From a virus, in the IMG/VR virus record IMGVR_UViG_3300007351_000186, positions 1 through 24,128 of that record: 24,128 nucleotides of DNA; one strand, given 5' to 3'. How positions within the stretch are numbered: the first letter of the stretch is position 1; each line of letters starts with the position of its first letter. Below the pieces are notes generated by a model that ran no database searches, was not told the DNA's origin, and saw only the letters and a program-made list of their open reading frames with translations. A program made the position numbers and the translations under genes. Below, in pieces: positions 17,410 to 23,756 of the stretch.

Positions 17410-17849
17410 GCGCCGGCCGCGACCTCAGCCGTTTCCATCAGTTCGTTCTTGTAGTCGAGAAGCTGGTTCAGCACGCGCTGGAACTCCTGCTCGACGAACA
17501 TGACCCGCTGCGCGATCGCCTGGAACGAGGCAAGGTCCGGAGCGGAGCCGACCGAGTTCACGGCGTAGCGAAGCTGCGTCAGCTTCTCGCGCAACGCGCG
17601 CAGCTCGTCGAGAGCCCCGATGATCCGGTCGGCCAACAGCGTTTGCCGGCGATGCACGGCCGCGTCGGCCTTGACGATCTCGTCCACGGCGATCATGTCG
17701 ATGCCCGTCTCGATCGCTGCTGGGAGGGTGGGCGGCTCAGCGTGCGCCATCGCGCCAGCCGCCGCCTCGGTCGCCGCCTCGGCCTCGGCAACATCCTCCG
17801 GCGACAGCCCCACCTTCTCGAACACGCTGCGCTTCTTCTCGTTGCTCAT
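17406..17849 (-). CDS. Coiled-coil protein between terminase and portal
   Basis: A 147-residue, Ala/Glu-rich, helical protein. It overlaps both neighbours by ATGA, so it is tightly coupled to terminase and portal synthesis. An AGGA lies 8 bases before the ATG. Residues 55-140 look like long helices (LADRIIGALDELRALREKLT, QRVMFVEQEFQRVLNQLLDY). There is no membrane segment. Its position and helical nature would allow a packaging accessory or small-terminase-like role, but no DNA-binding motif is evident. Confidence 0.75.
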   Translation of the reverse strand: MSNEKKRSVFEKVGLSPEDVAEAEAATEAAAGAMAHAEPPTLPAAIETGIDMIAVDEIVKADAAVHRRQTLLADRIIGALDELRALREKLTQLRYAVNSVGSAPDLASFQAIAQRVMFVEQEFQRVLNQLLDYKNELMETAEVAAGA

Positions 17850-19576
17850 TTCGGGATCCTGTCTCGCCAGGAGTTCGTGTCAACCGCGCGATCGGCCCAG
17901 CCCCGGCCTCCGAGTCCTCGTCGGTCAACCCGCACGTTGACCGCCTGACCGGGCCGATAGCGCGGCCCGGATCCTAGCTCGGATCGGAACCGGCGGACAG
18001 AGTTGGGCACGTATCGGCAGATCCGGTTGCCGTTGCGGTCAACGCGGTCGATGTCCGCGAGCGCGTCGGGGATGTCGTTGCGCGAGTGGCGCGGGAAGTA
18101 GACGAACTGGTCGATGAGTTCACCGGAGACAGGCACGGATCCGTCGTTCAGCGGCTCGTGCGGGTAGTTCAGCAACTCGCGAGTCTGCGCCAAGTCGGCG
18201 AACACGCGCGGCACCGTCCGGTTGAAGAAGATGCGGCCGGTAGCGAAACGCCCTTGCAACCCGAGGATGCGCTGCACCTTCCGGTTCTCCGCGCCCGACC
18301 GCTTGATCCGCTCGATGTTCAGCCGCACACCGCGCCGCCGAGCCTCCTCCTCGATCGCCGAGATGAACACCTCATTCATCGTGATCTCCTCGAACAGTTG
18401 CGAGTGGATCGTCAGTGCGAGCCCCCACTTCCCAAGCGTGTCGAAGAACTCCTCGATGAACTGCCCCGGCGTCCAGTGCCCCACGGAGACATCGAGCACG
18501 TAGGCCGTGTCGGTCGCGTCCATGCCGACCACGGCGATGACGGAGTGGCAGGCGTCCTCCTCCGGCTTCGTCGCGGTGTCGGTCAGGATGTAGCCGGAGA
18601 GCGTTGAGATCGTGTCCTGGTGCAGCGTGCAGAGCCGGAACTGTTCCTTGGTGAACGGCTGCGTGTCGCCGCTGATGATGCGGTTGAGATACTGCGAGGC
18701 GAAGTCCGCCGCGCGCATCGAGTTCAGCTTCGACTGGAGATAGCTGATCGGTTGGTGCTCGAAGGTCGGTGTGCCGACGAGCTTGACGATCCCCTCCTCC
18801 TCGTCCTTCACCATCTCGACGCCCGCCTCGATGATCTCGACGCGAACACCCTTCAACTCGTTCATCACGAAGTCGTAGGCGTCACCGCCGGCGTAGCGCG
18901 TGCCGATGATGAACAGCGTCCCGCCGCCCATCAGCAACGGCACGAGCATCTTGATGCACGCCTTCGTCTTCTCGCGCCCGTCCTCGGTCCGCACGTTGTC
19001 CCACGTCACCAAGTCGTCGGCGATGATGATGTCGGGGTGGATGCCGGTCATCGACACATCGACACCGCCGGACTTGAACGTCGGCTCCGGCGCGATCAGC
19101 GTGCGACCGGCGACCGTGAACTCGTCGCCCGTCTTCCCCCACTTCGACGAGCGCATGTGGCCGAACAACGCCAGCACCTTCTCGTTCTCCTCGAAGAACT
19201 GCTGCATCGTCCGCAAGATGTTCTTCGCCTCCTTGTGAACCTCGCGCACGTAGAGGATGCGGATGTTCGGGTTGCGGATCGCACGGCGCATCATGTAGGC
19301 CATGCACAGCGTCGTCTTGTAGGATCCGCGCGGCGCTTCGAGATGGTGGATGCCCGGGCCGGCTTCGTCGAAGAAGCGCGTCATCCGCTGGTGCGGCCCG
19401 TTGTCTCGGATCCCGCCGGTCCCGATGTTGATGCGCTTCTCGTCGTCCTTCGGATCCTTGTCGTAGTCGAATCCGAGCACGCGCCGCGCGAAGAAGCCGG
19501 TGTCGGACAGCGCGCGCCGGACGAACTCGGTGTGGAAGTCGAGCGTGTCGGTGGGGGTGGTTGGCGCTGAACTCAC
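17846..19576 (-). CDS. terL: Terminase large subunit
   Basis: A 576-residue DNA-packaging motor protein. The N-terminal ATPase has a Walker A-like loop at APRGSYKTT (81-89), a Walker B at DIIIADD (182-188) in which the usual Glu after the first Asp is Asp, and a coupling motif at GTRY (225-228). The C-terminal half fits the RNase H-like nuclease: LTDTA with D333, VLDVSVG with D362, and a late acidic cluster DIPDALADID (501-510). It cuts concatemeric DNA and drives it through the portal. The GTG start overlaps the previous stop (GTGA), so it is probably coupled; the Shine-Dalgarno is weak. The C-terminal 50 residues are Arg/Gly-rich. The full length and intact motifs suggest a functional enzyme. 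Confidence 0.95.
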   Translation of the reverse strand: MSSAPTTPTDTLDFHTEFVRRALSDTGFFARRVLGFDYDKDPKDDEKRINIGTGGIRDNGPHQRMTRFFDEAGPGIHHLEAPRGSYKTTLCMAYMMRRAIRNPNIRILYVREVHKEAKNILRTMQQFFEENEKVLALFGHMRSSKWGKTGDEFTVAGRTLIAPEPTFKSGGVDVSMTGIHPDIIIADDLVTWDNVRTEDGREKTKACIKMLVPLLMGGGTLFIIGTRYAGGDAYDFVMNELKGVRVEIIEAGVEMVKDEEEGIVKLVGTPTFEHQPISYLQSKLNSMRAADFASQYLNRIISGDTQPFTKEQFRLCTLHQDTISTLSGYILTDTATKPEEDACHSVIAVVGMDATDTAYVLDVSVGHWTPGQFIEEFFDTLGKWGLALTIHSQLFEEITMNEVFISAIEEEARRRGVRLNIERIKRSGAENRKVQRILGLQGRFATGRIFFNRTVPRVFADLAQTRELLNYPHEPLNDGSVPVSGELIDQFVYFPRHSRNDIPDALADIDRVDRNGNRICRYVPNSVRRFRSELGSGPRYRPGQAVNVRVDRRGLGGRGWADRAVDTNSWRDRIPK

Positions 19577-19911
19577 GGGATCACGTCAACCTGCCCCTGC
19601 ACCTGCACCTTCTTCCACGTCCGCTTCTTCCCCCCGATCGTCACCTGCACCTCGATCCAGAGCTGGTCGATCGCCGTGATGCCGCCGGTGTTCGCCGACG
19701 CCCACTCGCACGCGACGATGCCGTTGGCCCAATCCGCCTCGGCGTGACCGGAGGACATCGCGGCGGATGCGACGACGGCCGCACCGGCCGCATCGACGAT
19801 CGCCGCGTCGATCGCGGTGGCGGCGGCAACGTTGAACGGCTTGCCGTTGCGTTGCAGGTGCAGGATGACCAGCACGTCGTCACTCTGCGTGACTACCGGG
19901 AGATCGGCCAC
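19573..19911 (-). CDS. Beta-rich protein upstream of terminase
   Basis: A 112-residue protein, GTG start with AAGGTGA about 4 bases upstream, inside the end of the 16-codon ORF. The sequence alternates strands: LVILHLQRNGKPFNV, then ATAIDAAIVDAAG, then WIEVQVTIGGKKRTWKKVQVQ. This is the pattern of N-terminal beta-sandwich domains of baseplate or tail-accessory proteins (BppU-like), not of a helix-turn-helix small terminase, although it occupies the usual small-terminase slot. It overlaps the terminase start by GTGA. It is probably a structural accessory protein. Confidence 0.65.
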   Translation of the reverse strand: MADLPVVTQSDDVLVILHLQRNGKPFNVAAATAIDAAIVDAAGAAVVASAAMSSGHAEADWANGIVACEWASANTGGITAIDQLWIEVQVTIGGKKRTWKKVQVQGQVDVIP

Positions 19912-19915
19912 TCAG

Positions 19916-19966
19916 TCACCTTGGTCGCGGACGGGGACGATGCTTCTTCTTGCCCTTGCACGGCAC
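19916..19966 (-). CDS. 16-codon highly basic ORF
   Basis: A GTG-started ORF encoding MPCKGKKKHRPRPRPR and ending 4 bases before the next start codon. Ten of 16 residues are Lys, Arg or His. It lies behind the best ribosome binding site in the window, 8 bases from the AGGAGG core. It may be a genuine micro-protein, or a leader whose translation delivers ribosomes to the downstream beta-rich and terminase genes. The basic Lys/Arg/Pro content could also slow ribosomes. Short ORFs of this size occur by chance; the site upstream is what makes it notable. Confidence 0.45.
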   Translation of the reverse strand: MPCKGKKKHRPRPRPR

Positions 19967-19970
19967 AGGA

Positions 19971-19980
19971 ATCACCTCCT
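19971..19980 (-). promoter_or_regulatory. Perfect Shine-Dalgarno sequence
   Basis: AGGAGGTGAT on the minus strand is fully complementary to the 3' end of 16S rRNA. It sits 4 bases before the GTG of the 16-codon ORF when measured from its end, and about 8 bases from the AGGAGG core. Most other genes here have weak sites or none. Confidence 0.8.
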
Positions 19981-19985
19981 CACAC

Positions 19986-20168
19986 TCACAGGAAGAACGT
20001 GAACACGGAGATCAGGTCCGCCAGCAGCCCTTCGAGGATCGCCATGGTCGCCTCGGGGTAGGCTTCGATGGCTTTCCAGGTGGCGCAGCTCGCGGGGAAG
20101 AAAAGCAGGGTCGTGACGCCGAGAAGGAGAAGGGGATTCGCGCTGCGGTGGAGATCGCAGCGGGGCAT
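19986..20168 (-). CDS. Small putative lipoprotein or membrane protein
   Basis: A 60-residue ORF with an ATG start 23 bases after the previous stop and AGGG about 10 bases upstream. The N-terminus has basic residues (R3, H7, R8), a hydrophobic core (PLLLLGVTTLLFF) and a lipobox-like PASC ending at C28, although Pro at the -3 position is atypical. The C-terminus is also hydrophobic (MAILEGLLADLISVFTFFL). It could be an outer-membrane lipoprotein of a spanin pair or a small membrane protein. It lies directly after a larger lipoprotein gene, which fits a lysis-type cluster. Confidence 0.55.
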   Translation of the reverse strand: MPRCDLHRSANPLLLLGVTTLLFFPASCATWKAIEAYPEATMAILEGLLADLISVFTFFL

Positions 20169-20191
20169 GGCGTCACGACCCTGCGAAGGCG

Positions 20192-20620
20192 TCACTGCGG
20201 CGCGATAGGCTTGTGGGTCTTGTCGTAGAGCTCGTTGAGCTGGCCCTGCTGGTCCTTGTTCTGGTTGCGGAGCCCCAGGAACCCAAGGATCGCCAGCAGA
20301 CCGCCGCCGCTGCCCAGCCACTTGAACCATTCGCCGATGTCGGTGTCGCCGGACTTGTCGGCATCGGCGACGACCTTCCACTCCTCGACCTTGGCCGGCA
20401 GTTCGTTGAGCCGCGCCATCACCGTCGCGGCGATCGTGCTGAACTGCTTGATCGACTCGCTGACCGAGGCCAGCGTGACGGTCGCGGCGTCCAGGAGCTT
20501 CGCTCCCTTGTCGGCCATCTCGCCGATCTTCTCGACGGCGGCCGGGGCCTTCTCCAGCGTCTCGCGGAGCCCGGCGCACGAGGGGAGCGCGAGCAGCGCG
20601 CAGAGGATCAGGGTTCTCAT
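20192..20620 (-). CDS. Lipoprotein with EF-hand-like loop and C-terminal membrane segment
   Basis: A 142-residue protein. The ATG at 20620 was chosen because TAGGAG lies 7 bases upstream and ATGA overlaps the previous stop; a longer frame reaches 20671 but adds only an Arg-rich shadow. Residues 1-15 are a lipoprotein signal (MRTLILCALLALPSC) with lipobox LPSC. Residues 18-82 are helical and amphipathic. Residues 86-97, DADKSGDTDIGE, place acidic or polar ligands at positions 1, 3, 5, 7, 9 and 12 like an EF-hand calcium loop. A membrane segment follows (about 98-117, FKWLGSGGGLLAILGFLGL), then a polar tail. Lipid anchor plus C-terminal membrane helix is the layout of unimolecular spanins, which fuse inner and outer membranes at lysis. 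This is an inference; a phage-encoded envelope protein with another role is possible. Confidence 0.75.
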   Translation of the reverse strand: MRTLILCALLALPSCAGLRETLEKAPAAVEKIGEMADKGAKLLDAATVTLASVSESIKQFSTIAATVMARLNELPAKVEEWKVVADADKSGDTDIGEWFKWLGSGGGLLAILGFLGLRNQNKDQQGQLNELYDKTHKPIAPQ

Positions 20621-20841
20621 TCGTCGTCTCCTACGGTTTTTTGGTCCTTCGCCATCTCGGCATCGAGCCACGTCTTCATCGCGCCCACGCGCTCATACCA
20701 GGAGCCTTCGCCAACCGAGTAGCGGTGGCATGTCCCGTCATCCTCGACACGGCACGCAACGATGTGGACCGAGTTGAAGTGCTCGCGCAGTCGGATCGCG
20801 TGCCCGCGGACCAGCTTGAGATCGGCGTCGGCGTCGATCAT
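20617..20841 (-). CDS. Small soluble protein, unknown function
   Basis: A 74-residue protein overlapping both neighbours by ATGA. It is acidic at both ends, with a compact middle of strands and aromatic residues (FNSVHIVACRVEDDGTCHRY, EGSWYERVGAMKTWL). It resembles small conserved phage proteins with a G-x-W-Y/F-x-R-x-G motif that I have seen near tail or lysis genes, but I cannot name the family. There is no membrane segment or signal peptide. Confidence 0.65.
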   Translation of the reverse strand: MIDADADLKLVRGHAIRLREHFNSVHIVACRVEDDGTCHRYSVGEGSWYERVGAMKTWLDAEMAKDQKTVGDDE

Positions 20842-21137
20842 TGGTTCTTCTCGATCTTGTTGACGATGCGATCCGCTTGTTCGCGCACGAGTCCTTGCGT
20901 CTTCTCGTGCCCTTCCATGCTGGCCTCTAGCGCGTTGTCCAACTGCGTTCCGTGCTGCAACGTGTTGTTGTTGATCGCCATGCGGAGCATGCGGATCTCG
21001 GGTTTCATGTCCTCAAGGTGCTTCAACAGCGCGCTGACGAGCTTCTTGATGAGCCAGCCGATCCACCCGCCGACCACTGCAAGCGCGCCGATCATCGCGT
21101 CGGTGAGCAGGCCAGAGTCGATGATGGACAGGAGCAT
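20838..21137 (-). CDS. Holin-like membrane protein with coiled coil
   Basis: A 99-residue protein whose ATG overlaps the previous stop by one base (TGATG). Residues 12-37 form one membrane helix (AMIGALAVVGGWIGWLIKKL). Residues 45-99 are a polar, helical, coiled-coil-like tail. One membrane segment, a charged C-terminus, small size and a position among lipoprotein genes fit a holin or antiholin. No endolysin gene is visible nearby, so the lysis role remains uncertain. Confidence 0.65.
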   Translation of the reverse strand: MLLSIIDSGLLTDAMIGALAVVGGWIGWLIKKLVSALLKHLEDMKPEIRMLRMAINNNTLQHGTQLDNALEASMEGHEKTQGLVREQADRIVNKIEKNQ

Positions 21138-21430
21138 CAGGCCGTCGGGATCGGGTGGTCAGCGGAGTCGGCCGGGTCCACCGCGCGGACGAAGTGCGCG
21201 AGCCAATCCGGGAACTCGTAGATCGACCAACAGACAAGCCCGTTGCTGTCGGTGTAGCCGGTGTAGCTCTCCCCCTGATGCCCTGACTGCCCCGGCGCGA
21301 TGCCGTTGAACAGCAGGATCTCGATGTGCTCGTTCTTGCGGTCCTCGTTCTGGTAGCAGATCGTGACCTGCTGCCCAGCCGTCGCCGGCTCCGGCGTCAC
21401 CGAGAAGCGGTCCGGCGGGTTGCCGTTCAC
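21137..21430 (-). CDS. Small Ig-like beta-sandwich protein
   Basis: A 97-residue protein. The GTG at 21430 was chosen because AGGAG lies 8 bases upstream and GTGA overlaps the previous stop; the same frame runs open to 21949 but only as an Arg-rich shadow. It opens with FSVTPEPATAGQQVTICYQN and continues with alternating strands (IEILLFNGI, GLVCWSIYEF), the pattern of a bacterial Ig-like domain. It has two Cys residues that could pair, but no signal peptide. Ig-like domains occur on phage capsids and tails, where they may bind surface glycans. It begins a run of overlapping small genes. Confidence 0.7.
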   Translation of the reverse strand: MNGNPPDRFSVTPEPATAGQQVTICYQNEDRKNEHIEILLFNGIAPGQSGHQGESYTGYTDSNGLVCWSIYEFPDWLAHFVRAVDPADSADHPIPTA

Positions 21431-21732
21431 TTCCCGATCTCCTGCATCAGCAGTTTCAGGAATCGCGCCGCATCCGCACCTGCCTCGCCGCCCGATGCCG
21501 CCTGCCGCACGAGCGTCGCGCAGGCGACGCCAACGAGGGCTTTGAGGCGCTGCTGCGCGAAAGCGACGCGCTTGGAGTCTGACGGCTCGGAATCGAGGAT
21601 CTCGACGCAGTTCTCGAAGGAAAGCTGCTCTGCACGGTGGATCGTCTCCATGGTTCCGGCTCCTGCGATGACACCCGTCCCAAGAAGCAGGACTGCTACC
21701 AGCAGGCTCCGCGTTCTGGAAAGGGCGGCCAT
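21427..21732 (-). CDS. Signal-anchor protein, unknown function
   Basis: A 101-residue protein. Residues 5-26 are a hydrophobic segment after Arg residues (RTRSLLVAVLLLGTGVIAGAG), a signal peptide or membrane anchor. The rest is helical, with two Cys (C42, C71). The ATG at 21732 was preferred because it puts the hydrophobic segment at the N-terminus; a GTG at 21813 would add 27 mostly Arg-rich residues. No good Shine-Dalgarno is visible before the ATG (GAGG is immediately adjacent). It may be exported or anchored in the inner membrane. The function is unknown. Confidence 0.6.
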   Translation of the reverse strand: MAALSRTRSLLVAVLLLGTGVIAGAGTMETIHRAEQLSFENCVEILDSEPSDSKRVAFAQQRLKALVGVACATLVRQAASGGEAGADAARFLKLLMQEIGK

Positions 21733-21802
21733 CCTCAAGCGGTAGTATTCCCAGATCGCTCGGGTTCGCAAGATGTTGCGCCGCCAAGAACGATCTCGAT
21801 GC

Positions 21803-21831
21803 CTCCGGACCACGCCGGAAGGATACCGGAG
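21803..21831 (-). other. Inverted repeat in the largest internal gap
   Basis: A 6-bp perfect stem, CTCCGG/CCGGAG, with a 17-base loop, lies right after the stop of the tail-like gene, in the roughly 100-base gap before the signal-anchor gene. There is no T-tract. It could be a weak terminator, an mRNA-processing site or chance. Confidence 0.25.
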
Positions 21832-21834
21832 CCC

Positions 21835-22578
21835 CTAGCGGAACACGGCCACGACCGCGCCGCAGGTCGGATCCAGCGCGCCGTCCCCGCCGCTCGCCTG
21901 GATCGCCAGCCACACCCCGGCCTTCGCCCCGGCCGTGAGCGCGATCCACCCCGTCTCATACCAAGTGTTCGCGGTGACGCAGTTGACCGACACGGCCGAC
22001 GTGCCGATCTGGCTGTAGGTGCCGACCGTGGTCGCAAACGCGGTGTGGTAGCGCAGCTCCAGCGTGTAGCCGGCCGCGCCGTTCGTCGCCTGCCGGTTCA
22101 CCTGGAACTTGACCTCGGTGTAGTTGGTCAGGTCCACCCAGCGCACATGCCGGTGGCTGTTGCACCAGAAGCGCGCGGTGGCCGGCGCGTTGGTGTCGGC
22201 TGCGGCCGCGCCGGCCTCGGCGTTCAGGTCGATGTAGAGCTGCGGCACCGAGCCACCCCCGCTCGCCGCGATCTCAACGTCCACCTCCCCCGCTGCCTCG
22301 TCATCCGTCACGGTGATCGTGACGTTGCTCCCCTCGACCAGATTCAATCGCCCCCTCGGCCCAACCCCATCCCCGCTCGCGTTCTTCCGCACGACCAGCG
22401 GATCGAACAACAACGCCGGCACCGCTGCTGCCGCCGGCTCCACGTCCGTCACGACCGCCGCGTCAACCAGATTCGTCTCGCCCTCCATCCCGCGCACCCG
22501 GTCGATCAGGTTCACGGTCACAACGGCGAACGTGTCGCTGACGACTACCGGGGCAGAGGGAACGGTCGGCGGGGGCAC
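21835..22578 (-). CDS. Tail fibre/appendage-like protein
   Basis: A 247-residue protein. Residues 77-108 contain RLNLVEGSNVTITVTDDEAA followed by EVDVEIAASG, a motif I know from many phage tail-fibre-type proteins. The C-terminal part (112-247) is beta-rich (EVKFQVNRQATNG, YTLELRYHTAF, WYETGWIALTAG), like a jelly-roll receptor-binding or decoration domain. The N-terminal 60 residues are Val/Ala/Pro-rich. The GTG start has an in-frame TAA 9 bases upstream and no Shine-Dalgarno; M31 at 22488 is an alternative start. It overlaps the preceding gene by 116 bases. Confidence 0.7.
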   Translation of the reverse strand: MPPPTVPSAPVVVSDTFAVVTVNLIDRVRGMEGETNLVDAAVVTDVEPAAAAVPALLFDPLVVRKNASGDGVGPRGRLNLVEGSNVTITVTDDEAAGEVDVEIAASGGGSVPQLYIDLNAEAGAAAADTNAPATARFWCNSHRHVRWVDLTNYTEVKFQVNRQATNGAAGYTLELRYHTAFATTVGTYSQIGTSAVSVNCVTANTWYETGWIALTAGAKAGVWLAIQASGGDGALDPTCGAVVAVFR

Positions 22579-22735
22579 GAGGGAAGGTTAGCATTTCGTC
22601 GAGACTATTCACCGTCTTGTCCGCCAAACCCCTGACGAATACCTCGGCCAGCAACTCGGCGTGGTGATACTGCTCGCGCTCCAGCATCAAGGCTCTCACC
22701 AGTTCACTTGTCGGCTTCGGAGGATCAGTTCTCAC
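22463..22735 (-). CDS. Short helical protein overlapping tail-like gene
   Basis: A GTG-started ORF of 90 codons two bases after the previous stop; a TTG at 22771 in the same frame is an alternative start. The first 50 residues read as a real helical protein (LVRALMLEREQYHHAELLAE, FVRGLADKTVNSLDEML). The last 35 or so turn Arg-rich and read like the antisense-type shadow of the overlapping tail-like gene. Either the gene runs on into its neighbour, or an indel near 22590 hides an earlier stop (a TAA lies in the +1 frame at that point). The function is unknown. Confidence 0.5.
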   Translation of the reverse strand: MRTDPPKPTSELVRALMLEREQYHHAELLAEVFVRGLADKTVNSLDEMLTFPRAPADRSLCPGSRQRHVRRCDREPDRPGARDGGRDESG

Positions 22736-22737
22736 GA

Positions 22738-23004
22738 CTACTTTGCCGGCTGCACCTCTGCGGTCCTCCAAAAGCCTCCCAACCTGAACGCCTCTGCCTC
22801 GAAGGCTGGGTTGTTCGCGATGTTTAGCTTGGCCTGAACAATCGCGTCGATTGCGTCATAGGCCGAGACGATCATGTCCCGAAGAACATGAAGACCTCGA
22901 TCGTCTTCCACACACCGGCCGGTTCCTCCGGTCTCAACCAGAACGAACGACACCGAGTAGTATCGCGGAATCGCGGTATCAGACCGAAGCATCTTCTCCT
23001 CCAT
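22738..23004 (-). CDS. Small protein of unknown function
   Basis: An 88-residue protein. The ATG at 23004 is preferred because AGGAG lies 7 bases upstream and the gene then begins 35 bases after the preceding stop; the frame is open to 23145 but that part is Gly/Val-rich shadow. It starts MEEKMLRSDTAIPRYYSVSF, with a strand-rich N-terminal half and a helical second half (RDMIVSAYDAIDAIVQAKL). There is no membrane segment. Its GC content (about 55% by hand count over 22801-22980) is below that of the virion genes, so it may be a later acquisition. Confidence 0.65.
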   Translation of the reverse strand: MEEKMLRSDTAIPRYYSVSFVLVETGGTGRCVEDDRGLHVLRDMIVSAYDAIDAIVQAKLNIANNPAFEAEAFRLGGFWRTAEVQPAK

Positions 23005-23039
23005 GAACTCGCTCCTGGAGAAAGACCGAACCTCTCCGC

Positions 23040-23756
23040 TCACCCCACCACCTCCACCTTCGCCAGCACCACCATCAACTCCGGCGGCTCGGCCGGCCAG
23101 CACCACGTCCAGCACTTCGTCTCCCCGCAATACTGCAAGAACCACCGAGCCTCGTGCTCATTCGTGTTCTCCGTCACCACTTCCCCCTGCCCGCCGAACC
23201 GACTGCCCAGCCACCCCAGCACCCCGTTGCTCGGCACGTCGCCCCACGGGCTCGTCCACTTGTCCGGCGTCATCGTCCGGCTCCACACCAGCGTCGCCGG
23301 CCACTGCGTCGCGCAGGGTCTCCGATCCACAGCGTAGACACCGCACACTCGCAAGCGAACCACCGGCTGCATCTTCGGAAAGTCCTTCGGACTCCAAAAA
23401 CTCCACGCCGCCCCGCACCGCCGCGCCGTCACCACCACATACAACTCGTTCCCGAGCACCAGAGCCTCGCTCTGCTGACTCCACCCGCGATACGGGTCGC
23501 TCCCATCCCACAGGGTCAGGTTCCCGAAGTCGATGGGGCGCGGATCGAGCAGCATCGCGCTGCGGGCTGAGCTGGCCTGCGGCGACAGCGACACCACCCC
23601 CGCACCCCCGCTCTCGGAGGGTTTGGTGGGCTCCGGGGGCCGCCCCGGCGACATCGACGCCACCACCGCCACCGCACTCGCCACCCCTAACGTCGCCCAC
23701 GGCGACGCGAGCACGGCGGACGCAAACAGAACACACCGACTCAGCCAGTTAGCCAT
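23040..23756 (-). CDS. Membrane-anchored Trp/Cys-rich protein
   Basis: A 238-residue protein from the ATG at 23756, which overlaps the previous stop as TGATG and has GGAG 5 bases upstream; a GTG one codon earlier is possible. Residues 10-34 are hydrophobic (FASAVLASPWATLGVASAVAV), a signal peptide or anchor, followed by a Pro/Ser/Gly-rich linker to about residue 70. The remainder is a domain rich in Trp and Cys (FLQYCGETKCWTWCW near the end), suggesting a disulfide-stabilised domain outside the cytoplasm. I do not recognise it. Confidence 0.6.
   Translation of the reverse strand: MANWLSRCVLFASAVLASPWATLGVASAVAVVASMSPGRPPEPTKPSESGGAGVVSLSPQASSARSAMLLDPRPIDFGNLTLWDGSDPYRGWSQQSEALVLGNELYVVVTARRCGAAWSFWSPKDFPKMQPVVRLRVCGVYAVDRRPCATQWPATLVWSRTMTPDKWTSPWGDVPSNGVLGWLGSRFGGQGEVVTENTNEHEARWFLQYCGETKCWTWCWPAEPPELMVVLAKVEVVG

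Noticed and set aside
15727-17454. Long plus-strand ORF opposite the portal gene
   Set aside because: Arg/Leu/Val/His-rich composition is typical of antisense to a GC-rich gene. The portal on the minus strand has clear family character and coupled neighbours.
19986-20579. A 197-codon minus-strand frame extending upstream of the 60-aa gene
   Set aside because: The first 137 codons are a shadow of the 142-aa lipoprotein gene. The ATG at 20168 gives a signal-like N-terminus.
21733-21775. Promoter with TTGCGA and AATACT boxes 16 bases apart
   Set aside because: Each box matches only 4 of 6 consensus bases and the -10 would lie too close to the ATG at 21732. Expected by chance.
21137-21949. A 270-codon minus-strand frame extending upstream of the Ig-like gene
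   Set aside because: The first 173 codons are Arg-rich and overlap two other genes. The GTG at 21430 with AGGAG and a GTGA overlap is the better start.
22463-22578. Programmed frameshift joining the 90-codon ORF to the tail-like gene
   Set aside because: The overlap needs a +1 shift and I see no good slippery site or stimulatory structure. Run-on overlap or a sequencing indel is simpler.
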